Assembly: GCA_001584585.1 (NCBI GenBank)
Contig: LSYV01000054.1
Coordinates: 349,840 to 413,839 of the forward strand
Source: Gonium pectorale
Taxonomy: Eukaryota > Chlorophyta > Chlorophyceae > Chlamydomonadales > Volvocaceae
Length of the DNA stretch: 64,000 nt
Direction of reading: 5' to 3'
The position numbers and the translations under genes were made by a program. The first letter of the stretch is position 1; every line of letters begins with the position of its first letter. Below are positions 11,322 to 23,639 of the stretch, piece after piece. The notes under the pieces are model-generated. The model was not told the DNA's origin, ran no database searches, and saw only the letters and a list, made by a program, of their open reading frames with translations.

Positions 11322-11626
11322 TGGGGCACAGCCTCACGGCGGGGATGGGATCGCGGTGATTTGCCGACGAATACGATAGGCCTTCGACGAACGCTGAGCG
11401 GGGGTAGCCTTGCACCTGCAAGCACGTCACGGTTATTATGTTTTTATGTCCAATTGATGCGGGGCGTTGTGCTTGTGGCTTGTGGGTTTGGTTGGGGGTT
11501 ACGGTTTGTTGTGCCAGCCCCAAACTCCCTCACAACCTGTGTTGAACTGGTGTGACAAATTAGTGGTGCACGTAGCGCTAAGAGCTCTTCTAGTGGCCTC
11601 TCGGCGGGCGCATAGCGATCGGCGTG
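11322..11626. other. Spacer: 3' UTR of the 91-aa gene and promoter of the methyltransferase
   Basis: A 305-base same-strand gap. No TATA-like or other element stands out. Confidence 0.4.
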
Positions 11627-14600
11627 ATGAGCGAAGGACGGACACCCGTGATCGCACAGTTTAGGGTTTCAGACCTGCCAAGTTTGCTGGGCATGAGTCG
11701 GGCCTATAAGGCAAGTCTCCGGGAACGAGGGGCTGGGTGGTGCACACGTATGTAACGCCATTGCCACTGTCAGGTCTCAGCCGCCTTGAACGCTGCTGCC
11801 AAGCTGGATCTATTCTCGGCCTTGGACGGATTTCCTGCAGGTAAGCTGGCCAGCGGAACACGGGCCCCCGTCTGCACATCCATCCTGGGCTCCAGCGCCT
11901 TCTGTTTCACGCATGCCACCCAGCCCCCGTTGCTGCTGCCATGGTTTCTGTTACACACCATATGCCGTCCGCGCATCTCAGTACCTTCAGTTGCAGGTCC
12001 TTATGCAGCAATGTCCGCTCTTCGGTTGGCTGGCTCCGCTGCACAACCGCGCAGGGGCCACGCTGCAGCAGCTGGGCAGCCGGATCGGGCTTTGCACGGA
12101 ACCGGGCTTCCGAGCGGGAGCTGACTTTCTGGATTTGCTGGTGTCAGTCGGCTGCCTGGCGCGGGAAGGTGCGCGCGCAAGAGGAGGATTGGCGCGGGCG
12201 AGCGTGCAGCACGGCACAGGGCGCAGCTCAGTCCCGGGGTCCATGGCGCCAAGGGCAAGGCAGTGCGTTCAGTGCGTTCGCAACGGCCCTATGCCTAACG
12301 CATTTATGCCTCTTCCCGTCATCCTCCACGTATCATGTCCAGGCATCCTTGGTACTTCTCAAGTCCCTCGGGTTTTGCATGTGTGGTACGGTAACACGCC
12401 CCCTGGCTCCAATCACCTCGCCAGGGGATGGTCTGGGCGCGCTGTACCGAAACAGCGAGGTGGCCAACCGCTACCTGGTCAGGGGCCAACCAGAGTATTG
12501 CGGTAGGGGGCACTGATCCTGGCCGGGAGGGAGGCCGCGACCCAGCGGCTAGCGGACTGCTAGCGGTTGGGCGAGAGCTACATGCCTAGCGTGTTCCAGG
12601 CCTAGTATGTTTGCAATTCTCAGAATCTGGCACCAGAAATCCGAAACTTGTTCGCGCTCAGTAGGAAACCGCAATCCAGAGTCTGCGGGGCACTTGCGGT
12701 GTACTTGCGGCCCCATGTCGTGAGGGTCGCGTTGTACCGTAGCGTTTCGTTACTGCGTCTCCAAGTCAAGCTCCCGAACAGCCAAGTGTGTTAACCAGTC
12801 CATGGCTGCCTTGTCCTGCAGGCGGCATCCTGGCCCTGAACTCGGACCGCTCGTTCCCCATGTTCGGGTACCTGCCCCACGCGCTGCAGCACGGCGAGGT
12901 GCCCCCGGGTAAGGTTGCGCTGGCGGGGCATGCACGCACGCAGGCATGCGGGGCTTTCCACGTCGCGCTCAAGAGCAGTCTCACTAGGCAAGGCTGGTTT
13001 GCGCCCCGTCTACCCGCCTTATACTTATGGCTCATACACCCAGCGCGTCGGTCATGTCGGGTCTTCACGCGCTGCGTGTACAAGCTACAAAAGGAAGAGT
13101 GAGCCACGTGCTTCGGTTTCGCCGACGCCCACACTGATGCTCTCCCCTCGCAGAGGCCTTCCAGCGGGTGCCCGACATCCTGAGCACCTTCGGCTCTGAC
13201 GTGGGGGCTGCGGAGTTCTTCGCCGAGGGCATGACAGGCGCAAGCCTAGGTACGGCTGCCGACTCTTGCGTTCGTGCCAGCGTGGCGGCAATGCCATGAC
13301 CGGCTGTGTGGCAGCAGTCTACTCGTGCGCACTCTCCTGCTATGCGAAGCAGCAGTGACAATCTGTGCGACTACCTAGGTACACCCACCCTCTGAATCGT
13401 CAACCACCAACCGCCAGGCAACTTCCGCCTGCTCGCGGAGCGCTTTCCGTTCTCTCGCTTCGCCAGCGTCGGCGACCTGGGCGGCTCGGCTGGCTGTCTG
13501 GCCTGCTGCGTGGCAACCCGCCACCTGCACATGGCGGCCACCACATACGACCTCCCGCCCGTGCACGCCGCGGCAGAGCGCTACGTGCGGTCGCAGGGCT
13601 GTGAGGGGCGTGTGCAGGTGCGGCGGCAGGGCCTTGGTCAGCGTTGCATTAGTTGCATCCCAAGAGTCACATGCCGTGACATATCTGCCTCCTTCGGGTA
13701 GCACGATGAATAAATAACCGAGTGCTATGCCATTCGTTTGTTGTCAACCATAACTTGCGGGAGCTGCCAAGGTGGTGCCGAGCAGGGGCCGCTCCACACC
13801 CTTTTATACCGAAACATACGGGTATCAACCTTGCAAACATGCGGTACCGACCCATCGTGTGGTCATGTATGGCAGGTGGTGGATTACGACTTCTTCTCGC
13901 CCGACCCGGTGCCGGCTGGCCACGACGTGCTGACGTACGGCATGGTACTGCACGACTGGGGCCTCGACAAGAAGATTCTGCTGCTGCGCAAGGTACGATT
14001 CCTCGTGTTAGGTTGGGTGCAAACACACCCTAGCTAACGGACGGATGTCATGTGCAGCAATGTGCGGTGGGCTGCCAGGCGTTGCCTGATGAGTTGCGAG
14101 CGATGCGAACACAGCGCAAGCTCGGGGGATGTTGAGGTCAGGCAACGGTGCGCGCTCCAGGCCAGGCCGGCCGGCCTATGTCTCATGTTGGTCAGGCACA
14201 ACAAAGGGAGCTGTTCAATGGGGAGTGGCGACCGGTGGCGTGCAACGTTTATGCCGTACGGAGCGGAGGCGGCTTCATTCCGTACCCGCCTGCATGTGAA
14301 CGGGGCTGTTGGTGAGCTCGTGGCGGGGGCTCGTGGCCCGTACGAGGTGGCATCACCGCCAGTTGCCCAGGCCTACACGTCGTAGTGCGCAAACACAGAG
14401 TGGAGAGCACAACCTTGCCCTGATGAAAGCGTGCAGCCGCTTTTTTGGGGGGCCGCTCCACCATGAGGCACCTGCCCATGACCTTGACTTGCAGGCCTAT
14501 GCGGCGCTGCCCCCGGGTGGCGCTCTCATTGCCATAGACCACCTGGTTGACGATGAGCGGCGGAGCAGCCCCATCCAGTTGGGCATGAGCCTCACCATGC

Positions 14601-14919
14601 TGCTGGAGTTCGGGCGAGAGAACGCCTTCGACTACTCGTATAAGGTACGGCCGTGTATATACGTGATGGTGGGTGGCTCGGGTTGGGGATGGCAATGGTG
14701 CCCTAGGGTGGATCCTCTGGGGTCCCGCATCTCAACCGGATCGTGCCGTCAGCCCTGCCATTCTCTGTTTCTAGCGGTCGTGGCCTCGGCCTGTTACACA
14801 TGCTCCTGAACCTGTCATGGCCACAGGAGTTTTGCGAATGGGCGCGGCAGGTGGGCTTCACGTCCTTCGAGCTGCTGTGCCTCGTGGGCACAGCCAAGGC
14901 AGCAGTGGCCTACAAATAG
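11627..14919 (+). CDS. SAM-dependent O-methyltransferase, Methyltransf_2 family
   Basis: Ten exons (11627-11710, 11774-11840, 12055-12168, 12425-12502, 12822-12908, 13154-13249, 13418-13617, 13876-13992, 14495-14644, 14827-14919) join in phase to 361 aa, the usual size of plant-type class II O-methyltransferases and acetylserotonin O-methyltransferase. The N-terminal winged-helix/dimerisation half is visible (VSAALNAAAKLDLFSAL; FLDLLVSVGCLAREGDGLGALYR). The SAM-binding loop is VGDLGGSAG (193-201), followed by TYDLPPV. The family catalytic region contains VLHDWGLDKK, with His268 the likely general base, and the C-terminus has LLEFGRE and WARQVGFTSFELL. The substrate (phenolic, indolic or thiol-type) cannot be read from sequence. 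Intron 1 uses a GC-AG pair (AAG|GCAAGT). An annotator relying on GT donors would lose the N-terminus. Confidence 0.85.
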
Positions 14920-16969
14920 CGTCCTCTCGCCGCATCGGCACTTTCCACGCGGAGTGTCGGGCACCCGGCGGCTGCCGCGCTATTGGCGTGCCGACCACTC
15001 TCTTTGCAACCCTTCCAAGCGTGTTGGAATGTCAATGAACGTGCTGGTCATGTATGAGCCCCGACCCAACCCATCTTAACCAGTCGTGAAGCCGACCTGC
15101 CGTACAAACTCTGCGCTGTGCTGTGGCCCAGGGTGCAACAAGTAGTTGGGCAATCGTCAGAGCGGGCTGAGGCACTTTGTACTTGGAAGTCGTTGATGAT
15201 GAGAACTAGGCACATTGGACGATCTAACAGAGCCCTCGATGTTACATACTCCTTGTCACGTCAAGTTGAACCCGATATCTGTCTCCGCTTTGCTTTAGTC
15301 CCACTTCGTACGAAGCAATTATCATGCACAAGCCGCAAAGCCGGCCGTCCGGCCAGCTGGTGCATCTCGTAACACAAGCTCGCCGTACTGTCCATGCACC
15401 CAGTATCCACGAACTCACGACCCCGACTGTCCACGCACCCAACACGCACAAACTCACGAGAGAAACACCCGCAAACACATGCGTATACGTCTGCGCAACG
15501 CTACTCGCGCCCCGTGGAACACGACGCTGCTTGATACCACTGTGCTAATTGCACGATCCGTAAACGTGTCGAGCTCTTGGTTAGCTCGGCTTGGGCAGCT
15601 TGGCTTGTTGGGCTTTCAAGGAGCCGCGATGATCCTTGGCGTAAGAGTATGGTGAGCGGTCTGCGCAAGCATTGTTAATAGCCACATGCAGACACGCGTG
15701 CGAAACACGCACCTTCCTCATATCCTACCGTCTCGGAGTCCCAGAAGTGCCCATTTAGGGTTATTGCGCCCTTCTGTCCAACAGCGCCGAAAGAAAGCGC
15801 CGAAGCTGCCGCTGCCGCCGCCCTGACACCGCTCTAGGCAAGCACTTGAAAGAAAGCAACTGTACAATACAAAAACCCTCACCTCATAAGAGGAGGCGCT
15901 ACGAATGCCCAGGCCCTTGTCCACGGCGCATGTTGGGCGCGGCGTAACCGCGCCACAGTACCTGTAACGCAGAATGAAGCAGGGAGGGAAGTGGGTCAGC
16001 ATTCAAGAAAGCCACCTCACATAAACGTTGGGTGGAAACCCAAAGGGTCCATCTACAGGCGGTGCAAGTTTAAAAAAGCAAGTTGAAGGAGGACAAACGC
16101 AACGAGGCGGGGTTGTAGGGGAGAAGCAACCCGGCGTAGCGCGGCAAACCCACCCTGCTCTTGTGCCAATCTGCGCCGCGATGGACGTAAGAACGGCGAA
16201 CGACTACCGGTAGAAAGCGCTGCGCCAAGATCGCCGCGCCGATGATGAAGTGGCGACGAGGCGAGACTCGGCAGCAGCGATAACCAGGGTACGACGCCGG
16301 GGCAGCAGATGAGAGGCAATCTTGAACGGGCCCTCTACGGAATCCGGGCGCAAGCAGACGCGATGAACCACGGGAGGCCTTTGCACACAGTCACCCGAGC
16401 AGGAGCACGCTCCAGATGGAGTCCAACACACAACAAAGCTAACTCGAAAGAACACGTCCTTGGCGAGCGCTCCTGCAATCGGGCCATGATGCGTCACGCA
16501 TGATAGCGCGAAGCAGTGCGCCGCGCTAGCAGCAGCACCAACTCCCAAGCGCCGGGGATGGACCGGCGCAGTGTTGATGGATGATGCCGGACATGAGAAG
16601 ATCGCACACATATATACGTATGGGACGAACAGCACATAGTATACATTGGGCGGGGCGCCAAGATGAGTTGGGCAATGTCCTAACCTGAATACCTGATCTG
16701 GGCCATCAGCCACAAGGCAGCTGAGTAGAGCCTTCCTACGCCGCACAATTGCTACCTGTGCGTGCGGCCCGTTACGATGAGCTGGTACCTCGGGCAACAC
16801 ATCGACGCACGATTGGGCGCGCTAACCGACCCAAATCCACAGAAACCTACAGGATAGGACCTGACCCTATTGCCCCTTGTATAACCTACAGCGACGGCAC
16901 GTAAGCCGCATGACACGCTGTTGGCCGAAGCCAACGATGAAGGCCCGCATGACCGCGGAACCCACCGGT
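14920..16969. other. Intergenic stretch without a supported gene
   Basis: It contains the 3' flank of the methyltransferase and of the minus-strand small membrane protein (convergent pair). Minus-strand frames at 16204-16800 include hydrophobic, exon-like pieces (for example FIIGAAILAQRFLP near 16200-16250), which could be further exons of the gene at 16970-17635 or of an unrecognised gene. I could not link them in phase. Confidence 0.35.
15388..15459. repeat. Imperfect direct repeat, 39-bp spacing
   Basis: Two 33-base copies (15388-15420 and 15427-15459) share CTGTCCAYGCACCCA and ...AAACTCACGA blocks, with a few substitutions between them. They lie in intergenic sequence with no coding signal. 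Confidence 0.6.
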
Positions 16970-17635
16970 CTAGGCCCTCAGCCTAGCCGGCATTCCCTCA
17001 GCTAGCGATGCATCGTACCGGCCCCTGAGTTGCAAGACAACAGCAGCAAACACGGCGTTCTTGGTCTGGCCCTTGGTGGCGATGTTGGGTAGAGTCGACG
17101 CCAAGCGTCGCCGCCGCGCCAGCCAAGAGCCACGCGTCGCAGCCGAAAATGCAGGTCACGAGGGGCGATGCGGCCACGCAAGCCATTCAGGCGCACACCC
17201 GAGGAGATGGTCGCTTGCAGTCCCCGGTGCCGGTAGGTACGCGCGCGGCATGAGCACTTGTATAGCCGTAGTAGCGCCCGTCCCGGCTGTCGCCCTGCAG
17301 CAAGGGACAACAAGGTCATTATGATCATCATTAGTTCCTGTCGGGATACAGGCCTTGCAAAAAAAAGGTATTCCCAGGTAGTCAACCGGAGGGGCGCCTT
17401 GACTTTGCTGCTAACTCTGCAGGCCAAGATACCTAAGATATAAAAGTATCTGCGCCGGTCCCAGAGGCAATATCGCTCACCTTGGTCGCAAGTGACGCAG
17501 CACCGATGCTGAGACTCGCGCGCGGCGCTCCGCCTTCTTCCCGTTGCGCCTAGCCAGGAACCTAATTAAGAAAAAGAGCGGGATGTAGATTACATCAGCG
17601 CTAGCCGCGAAGATAGCCGCAAGGTGCTGGGACAT
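16970..17635 (-). CDS. Small putative membrane protein, unknown family
   Basis: Four exons (17635-17481, 17416-17350, 17294-17241, 17065-16970) join in phase to 123 aa. The protein starts MSQHLAAIFAASADVIYIPL, with one likely transmembrane segment (about residues 14-30) followed by a strongly basic stretch (ARRNGKKAERRARV), so the C-terminus is probably cytosolic or stromal by the positive-inside rule. Later blocks include TTWEYLFFARP and RYYGYTSAH. Introns are short (64, 55 and 175 bp); the second has a CTAATG branch-like site and a T-rich acceptor. The last acceptor is weak, and the protein could instead continue through a donor at RGR|GTACGA into exons further left. No family is recognised. 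Confidence 0.42.
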
Positions 17636-19509
17636 TGCCAAGAGTCGTCAGTGCAAGCCATAGCTTGCCTGCCCAGCTACAAGGCGCAACAACATGGATG
17701 AAGGCAGGGCATGCGAATTCTGTGCGGAGCTGCGTACATGGGCCGAGGACTCACCAGCACAGGCGAGGATCGGCTCCTCGGCAGAAGAAGTCGCCCAGAG
17801 TAGGCGGCGTGCGGCCGCGGTCGCTGTCACAGCTTGATCGTGCAAATCGTCGATGGCGCGCGACCTTGTTAGCTCAAGCGGGGGCTCCGAAAGAGTCCCG
17901 AAAGTAAGGGAGTCATCCCCTGAGGCAAAAAAGGTGCACAGCGGCGTTAGCGGTCAAAGCAAGCCCTCCAGCTCCAGTTGGAAGCCTCAAGGGCAGCTGC
18001 AGGCACGGATGAAGCGTCCGAGGCAATGTTTGGCCAAAGTTGGGTTTCAGATTCTCGGAGATCTGGCCGATTGGCGGCGGCAGCGGCATGCCACAGCGGC
18101 AGACCGGGTGGTATGAGACAGCAACAGCAACTGAGCCGTATTATAGGGCAAAAGGCAGCTTGTGAGGCGCATTTGAAGCCCGCGGCGGCGTACGGCAGCA
18201 GTTGAGGTTTTGTCGACCGTTAAGCGCGGTCCTAGTCACGATCGCACAAAATCATTTGATATGATCAAGTGGCAAGTTGCGGCATTATAGGAAGCTAACA
18301 GCTGGGCGCAGCTGGAAGGCACGAATTACGAGGTGCTTGCGATCGTCGTCATCTTCGTCACCCGCCATGCCTCGCGTGTCCACCTCGAGGGGCCCTGGGC
18401 GATTACAGAAGCAACGCATAGAGAGGACTTAGCACACGGGTTCATCTCTGAGGGGTGCGTTGGTTGGCTATCGCGGGAGGCTATGAAGGGCCGCCCGGAG
18501 TGCTTGGCGTTTGGCAGGGCGTAACCTTGTTGCGCCTGCTGAAATTGCCCATGATCGCTATGCCAGGGGCATGGGGCATTGCGTGTGGACGCACAGTTAG
18601 CTCATACTCTCATAAGAAGTGCGACCCACGCGGCGCCCGCTCATGTAATGACCTGGCAGCGCAGTCCTGGCTCCTGGGGAAGAGTATGAAGAGTGCCTCA
18701 GCAGCTCTCCCACTAAAGCGGAGCGGGTCCCAATCGCCAAGAGCAGCAATAACGGACAAGGAATAAGGGTTCCTCAACCCAACATGCGTTGCAAAGCACC
18801 CAATGCCCTAGCCGTACTGCAATGTATGTGCTGCATACCGTGGAAGAATCTCCTGGCAACGCTGTCCTGTTCGAGCAACTCTAGCCCACACCGGGAGGGC
18901 CCGTCTGCTCATCTACCTCGCCCGCCATGCCATGTACTCGGCGCCCTGCTAGAAACATCACACGCCCGGGTGTTGCGTGACCGTAGAGGCTGCCTTCCCT
19001 GTTTCTGATTCCTTTTTTGCACCACTCTAGCACCTCGGGGTAATTGCTTCACATCTGAAGCACAGGTCACGCTTGTCAGATGTCTGCTACACCCGGAACT
19101 ACCGACAGTGCGAAAGACACACGCCGCTCAGTAATTACAATCCGTCACATTCAAGTCCCGACACTCACGGGGCAGCAAGGTACTTTGACAGCCGCCACGT
19201 TATATACACCCTCCGCTGGAACCTATAGCATCCAAGCAGCACGCAGACGCGCGGACACCCTCCGTATGCAGGGCCTCGCATACTTGCAAAGAAACTAGCA
19301 GCCAAACCGTGTAACGCAGGTAAGGGTCGGCAGTATCACAGGCTAACCCCACGAACGACGCACGTCCGCAGTTGGCGCCGGCGGTGATGCCCCTTTGCCC
19401 GGCCTTTCCACAACACCCCGCCTCAAAGACCATCATGCTGGGTTGCTGGCCACGTCTGATAGGAGGTGCGAAGGGGCGGGGCGCTACTGGAGGACCTACA
19501 AAGGCGCGC
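17636..19509. other. Intergenic stretch without a supported gene
   Basis: It lies between two minus-strand genes, upstream of the small membrane protein and downstream of RTF2. Several medium-length open frames exist on both strands, but none shows motifs or consistent splice partners. Confidence 0.4.
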
Positions 19510-21023
19510 CTAGGTCAGGTTCATGCCGCGCGCGCTCAAAGCCCGGCAGCAGAACGTCTCCTTCTCCGCCGCGCCTGGGTTGCTGCTGCTGAAGATGGAC
19601 GCGTACACGTCCTTGGTAGCCCCAGCCGGGATCTTGAGCTTCTTGGCGGCCGCCGCAGCCGCTCCACCGTCCTCCACGGGTGGTGAGGCACTGCGCCGTG
19701 CGCCGTTCCCGTTGGCGGCCGCGGCTACGGAGCTGCCGGCAGCAGCGCCCGTGCCATTAGCGACAGCAGCGGACCGCTTCTTGTCCTTTCTGGAGGCGGC
19801 CTTCTCTGCCAGACGGGCCGCGACACGACCCCGAAGTTGCTCCAGCTGCTCGCCTGTTAGCCACGCAGAGAGCACCTGGGTCAGACCATACCTCATCGCA
19901 CATGGGGAAAATCATGACAAGGTCGGTACTACTTGCGCCCTCTACTTTTTCCGTAGGCGAGGCCGTAGCAGGTGGCGGGGCCCTTAGCCTGTACCCCTAT
20001 GCGAAGTCCCTTCACACCCATCCCCTAGCTCCCAGCCGCACCCTTTTTATATTTCCCCCGTGCGCAACCCCAGCCCTCACCCCAGCTCTCACCCGTGCGC
20101 AACCCCAGCCCTTACACCAGCTCTCACCCGTAGGGTTGATGGGTATCGTCTCCAGCTCCGCTAGCTTCCCGCCCGCCAGCTCCTCCACCACTGCCGGAAC
20201 CTCCTTGATGGCCTTTTCGCTCACGACCACGCCGCTGGGCTTCAGCACCACAAAGCGATACCGCCCGTTGAACGTCGCGCCCGTCACTGGGCAGCTGAAC
20301 TCGGCGTCGTTGGACGGCTGGAACGACGTCTGCGTCGCAGCCCCTTTGGAGCCGCCGGCGACGGCTGACGGCCCGGCGGAGCTGGAGCGGTGCAGCTTCA
20401 CCTCAGTCACGGAGCGCAGGCCCGTGATGTGGGTCAGCCCGGCGGGCAGCGTCTTGTCCAGAAGGCGCTGAATGAGCGCATCCTTGTTGTAGAGGTTTCC
20501 CAACTCGTCCACAACGCAGGGCGGAGAGAGCAGCTCCCCAGACAGGTGGCACCGCGTCCATTTGGCGAGCCGCTCCTCCTCCGGGTTCACCTTGTCCGCC
20601 TTCTTGCCCAGGTACATCTCGAGATAGCACGAGCGCGACTCGGCGCCGGTCGAGCCACCGTCGCCACCGCCGCCGCGCAGGCGGTAGCTGAGCTGCAACG
20701 TGGCGCATTGCGCATCCAGGCCGCAGATGTCGTTAAGCCGCCGCTCGTCCGGCAGCGAGGCGGCCCCATACTGCAGGCGCTGTAGTTGGCGGAGAAGCGG
20801 AATATGTCGGTCAACGACGTTCCAACGAGGGTGGGGGTTAGGGGGAGGATCCAAGTTGGCACGGCCCAAGCAGAGTGACCGGGTTGCTTACCATGAACCG
20901 GCACGGCCCGAGCAGGGAGCTCCTAGCGCTCAGGCGCTCCTTCAGATCGCCCACTGTATCACCAGCGCTCCAGCTCAGGCTCAGCGTCCCGACCGGGGCA
21001 CCGCAGCGGACAAAGAGCTGCAT
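19510..21023 (-). CDS. RTF2: RTF2 family protein with N-terminal ubiquitin-like domain
   Basis: Three exons (21023-20892, 20770-20128, 19853-19510) join in phase to 372 aa. Residues 1-83 form a ubiquitin-like domain (start MQLFVRCGAPVGTLSLSW; a segment like ubiquitin's LIFAGKQLEDGRTL reads FMYGAASLPDERRLNDI) ending YRLRGG. The RTF2 signature follows: KWTRCHLSGELLSPPCVVDE, then LGNLYNKDALIQRLLDK, then a second RING-like half FSCPVTGATFNGRYRFVVL. The tail is Ala/Lys-rich and ends with KDVYASIFSSS, the usual RTF2 C-terminal motif. RTF2 proteins act at stalled replication forks and, in plants, in pre-mRNA splicing. Intron 2 carries a duplicated donor region. The start codon is the first Met of the UBL and gives a domain of normal length. 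Confidence 0.87.
20060..20129. repeat. 35-bp tandem duplication across the RTF2 intron 2 donor
   Basis: Two copies (20060-20094 and 20095-20129, nearly identical) each contain the minus-strand sequence GGGTGAGAGCTGG. The GT donor of intron 2 is therefore present twice, 35 bases apart. Confidence 0.8.
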
Positions 21024-21723
21024 CCCAGAAACTTGTCAGTCCGTGGTTGACAGGCAGGCTGATATTGAAGTACAACCTTGGCACCGCTGCCAAGCTGAGT
21101 TGGGGCTTTTGCAATTCAGGTGCAGACACAAGAGAGAGGGTCAAGCACAGTTGCAGGTTCCACCCGCACAGAATCTACAAGCGCACTGCTGCAGCCAGTG
21201 GTGCCTGCGAGCGACAGGATGCCGTACGACGTTGCCCTCACTTTTTAGGCACTCTTGGTCGGCAATATCACATACTACGAGCTAAAACGACCTGACATGC
21301 GAACATGCCTCAGGAGCGGTGAGCTGCATGTCCTCGTTCCCATCGCGAGTTGCCAACATGCCGTCGACTCTTACATTCATGACCACTGGCTCCGCATGCA
21401 CGAATAGTCATTACACACGGTGGCTCCTATACATTGCATTGCCTTATGAACGGGGACCGCGGGTCCGCCTTCATCGTGTTACTTCCCCGCCCAACCCTCC
21501 CCTCCCCACAGAATTCCTTACACCACGCTAGGGACGTCCTTCTATGCCAATAGGAAGACAGCGCCACAGTACACATTCTCGCATGGAAAGGACGTGGAGG
21601 TGGGCTTGGCGGTTGGCGCATGACCTTGGTGGGCCACGCCCGACGGGCAGCAGGGAACCTTCATTCTGGCTAGCGGATTGCAAACTTTCGTGGGTTGGTT
21701 CTAAGAGACAAATAAGCACCGTT
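21024..21723. promoter_or_regulatory. Divergent promoter region, RTF2 (-) and STPG gene (+)
   Basis: About 700 bases separate the two start codons. It should include both promoters and 5' UTRs. No element can be named with confidence. The plus-strand open frame extends left of the chosen STPG start to 21544, so a longer N-terminus is formally possible. Confidence 0.35.
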
Positions 21724-23639
21724 ATGCAGCCTCTTGCACCTCATATTTACAAATCAGCACGGCAATACCCGGAAACCTTGCTGACACGTTACCATGCCCT
21801 CCCTACCCGGCAGAGGGGAGCTCAACCCGGGTCCATACCGTATGGACCCGGGCCCGGCGCCTACGAGGCGGCTGCCGCTTCGCTCCACGCAACAGGTGGG
21901 GCCTGCCCGCAGGACCTGCACGTCCTGCAGTCGGAGTGGCGCAGTGCCCCAGGAGCACCATGTTGGGGATCGGGGATCAGACCAGGCAGGCTCCCGCTGG
22001 ACTGGGGCTGCCCTTGCGCAGGGATGGCATGCTCACACGATGTGGCTGTGCGCATCTTGCAAAAGTTGTCTTCTACCTGGCTGTGCCATCCGTGCAGGCC
22101 CGCTAGCTGGGCACGTGGAGAAAGCTAATGCCAAGTGGGCCGTGGACACGACGCTACGAAGCAACTGCGGGGCGCCGCGCAACAACTACATGCGTGAGTG
22201 TGCGGGGCGTCGGTCGTGCCGCAGGGAAATAATGGTCGTGTTGATTCACAGGGTGCGCATGGTGTGGGTGTACAAGGGTGGGGTCGGAGGCCGGGTCGGC
22301 AGCGTTCTGCGTGGCCCTCGGTCGCAATACACGTTCCCCGGTGCCTCATCTGCGCATGCCCTGCCGAACCACCATGTCACCTGCGCGCCAATGGGCAAAG
22401 CTGTCAGCAATCGACACAGCTGCAATCCGGGCTCATGCTGTACACCCACCCCGGGAAGCTACATCATGGTAATGCCCCTGAGTGGGCTGCCCTGCGCGTC
22501 GCTGCCGCCAAGGTCGATCCCAAGGCGCTCGCACTTCCACTTGCGCAGAGCCGCCCGGCCCCGGCCTGTACCTGCGTTCGCGCAGCGCCTTCAACCTGAC
22601 GGGCTCCCGCCAGCCGCTCGCCAACTGGCACAACGCAGCCGCCTCCGGCTGGAAGGACTACAGCCGAAGGTAGGGCCGGGTGCGCCTGTGGAGCACCATG
22701 CCGGCAGCTACCGATCTATGGCGGTGGCTTGAGACGGCAGCACCTTTGGGGTTAGGGAAAGGGCGCAACAGGGCATTGTCAGGGGAATGGGAGGCACAGC
22801 GTGCAGGCCGGTAGGGCGGGCAGGGGCGGACTCACGAGGCTGGCCCAAGCGGCGCCCCCCGGCGTGGGAGTGGAGCGGATGGCGCGCTGGCGAATGCGGC
22901 GACGGGCGGCCCGGCATTGCTAGCTGGACGTCCGCGGTCCGTGGAGCGGACGTACCTGGCTCCGACGGTGCATGCTTCCTGGCTGACGGGGTGTTGTACG
23001 TGCGGCCAGCCATCCGCCAAATGAGCCCCTCGCACGCAGCGTCCATGCGTCCATAGTGGGACAGCTTCCTCAACCCGGCACTCTCCACCCCCAACCTCCA
23101 ACAGAGAGTGCCAGACGCCGGTGGTGCTGTCTCGGGAGCACGAGCGGGCGCGGCTCGGCACGCACTCGCCCGGGCCCATGACGGCTGTGCCGGTGGACTC
23201 CGTGGGGCGGCAGCTCACGTCCAACCGCACGACACAGCCCAGGTACGCGGCCCAGAGCGCGAGCCCTCTCCGGGGCGTGCGGGTGCTCAGGTGCCACATG
23301 CCCAGGCCCCGTGGCACTGCGGCACGTCGGGCGTCTTTGCGCAAGGCTGTAACGGGATGCCGAGGCTCTGTCTTGTCGTCCCTTACAGCACGGCACGGAG
23401 ACGCACAGCCGGGCACTGGGAACCCACCGCCCATGGTGCCTTCATGGCACCCTTGGATTCCTGCGTGTGGGAGATCCGCGTTCGGCACGGTGCTTAGCAC
23501 GCGGGACAGGGCCCATTGCCTTGCGTGTGCTCCTGGCTGCAAACGCCGCAGGTGCGCCTTCTCGCGGTCGGAGCGCTTCTCGAGCGTCGGGCTCAAAGCG
23601 GCGGCCGCTGTACCAGGGCCGGGCTCGTACAACTACTGA
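21724..23639 (+). CDS. Sperm-tail PG-rich (STPG/SHIPPO) repeat protein, flagellar type
   Basis: Six exons (21724-21895, 22098-22193, 22549-22669, 23105-23242, 23474-23524, 23552-23639) join in phase to 221 aa. Four PG-rich motifs are visible: YGPGPGAYEAAAA, QPPGPGLYLRSRSAF, THSPGPMTA and the C-terminal VPGPGSYNY. Between them are the short Phe/Arg/Ser blocks typical of the family (SAFGTVLSTRDR, AFSRSERFSSVG). STPG/SHIPPO proteins are microtubule-associated; many are ciliary doublet inner proteins or outer dense fibre proteins, consistent with a flagellated alga. The start at 21724 is the Met nearest the first motif. The exon 5 donor (CTTGC|GTGTGC) is the weakest junction, because skipping AHCLA would give a more natural sequence but would need a non-canonical donor. 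Confidence 0.68.
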
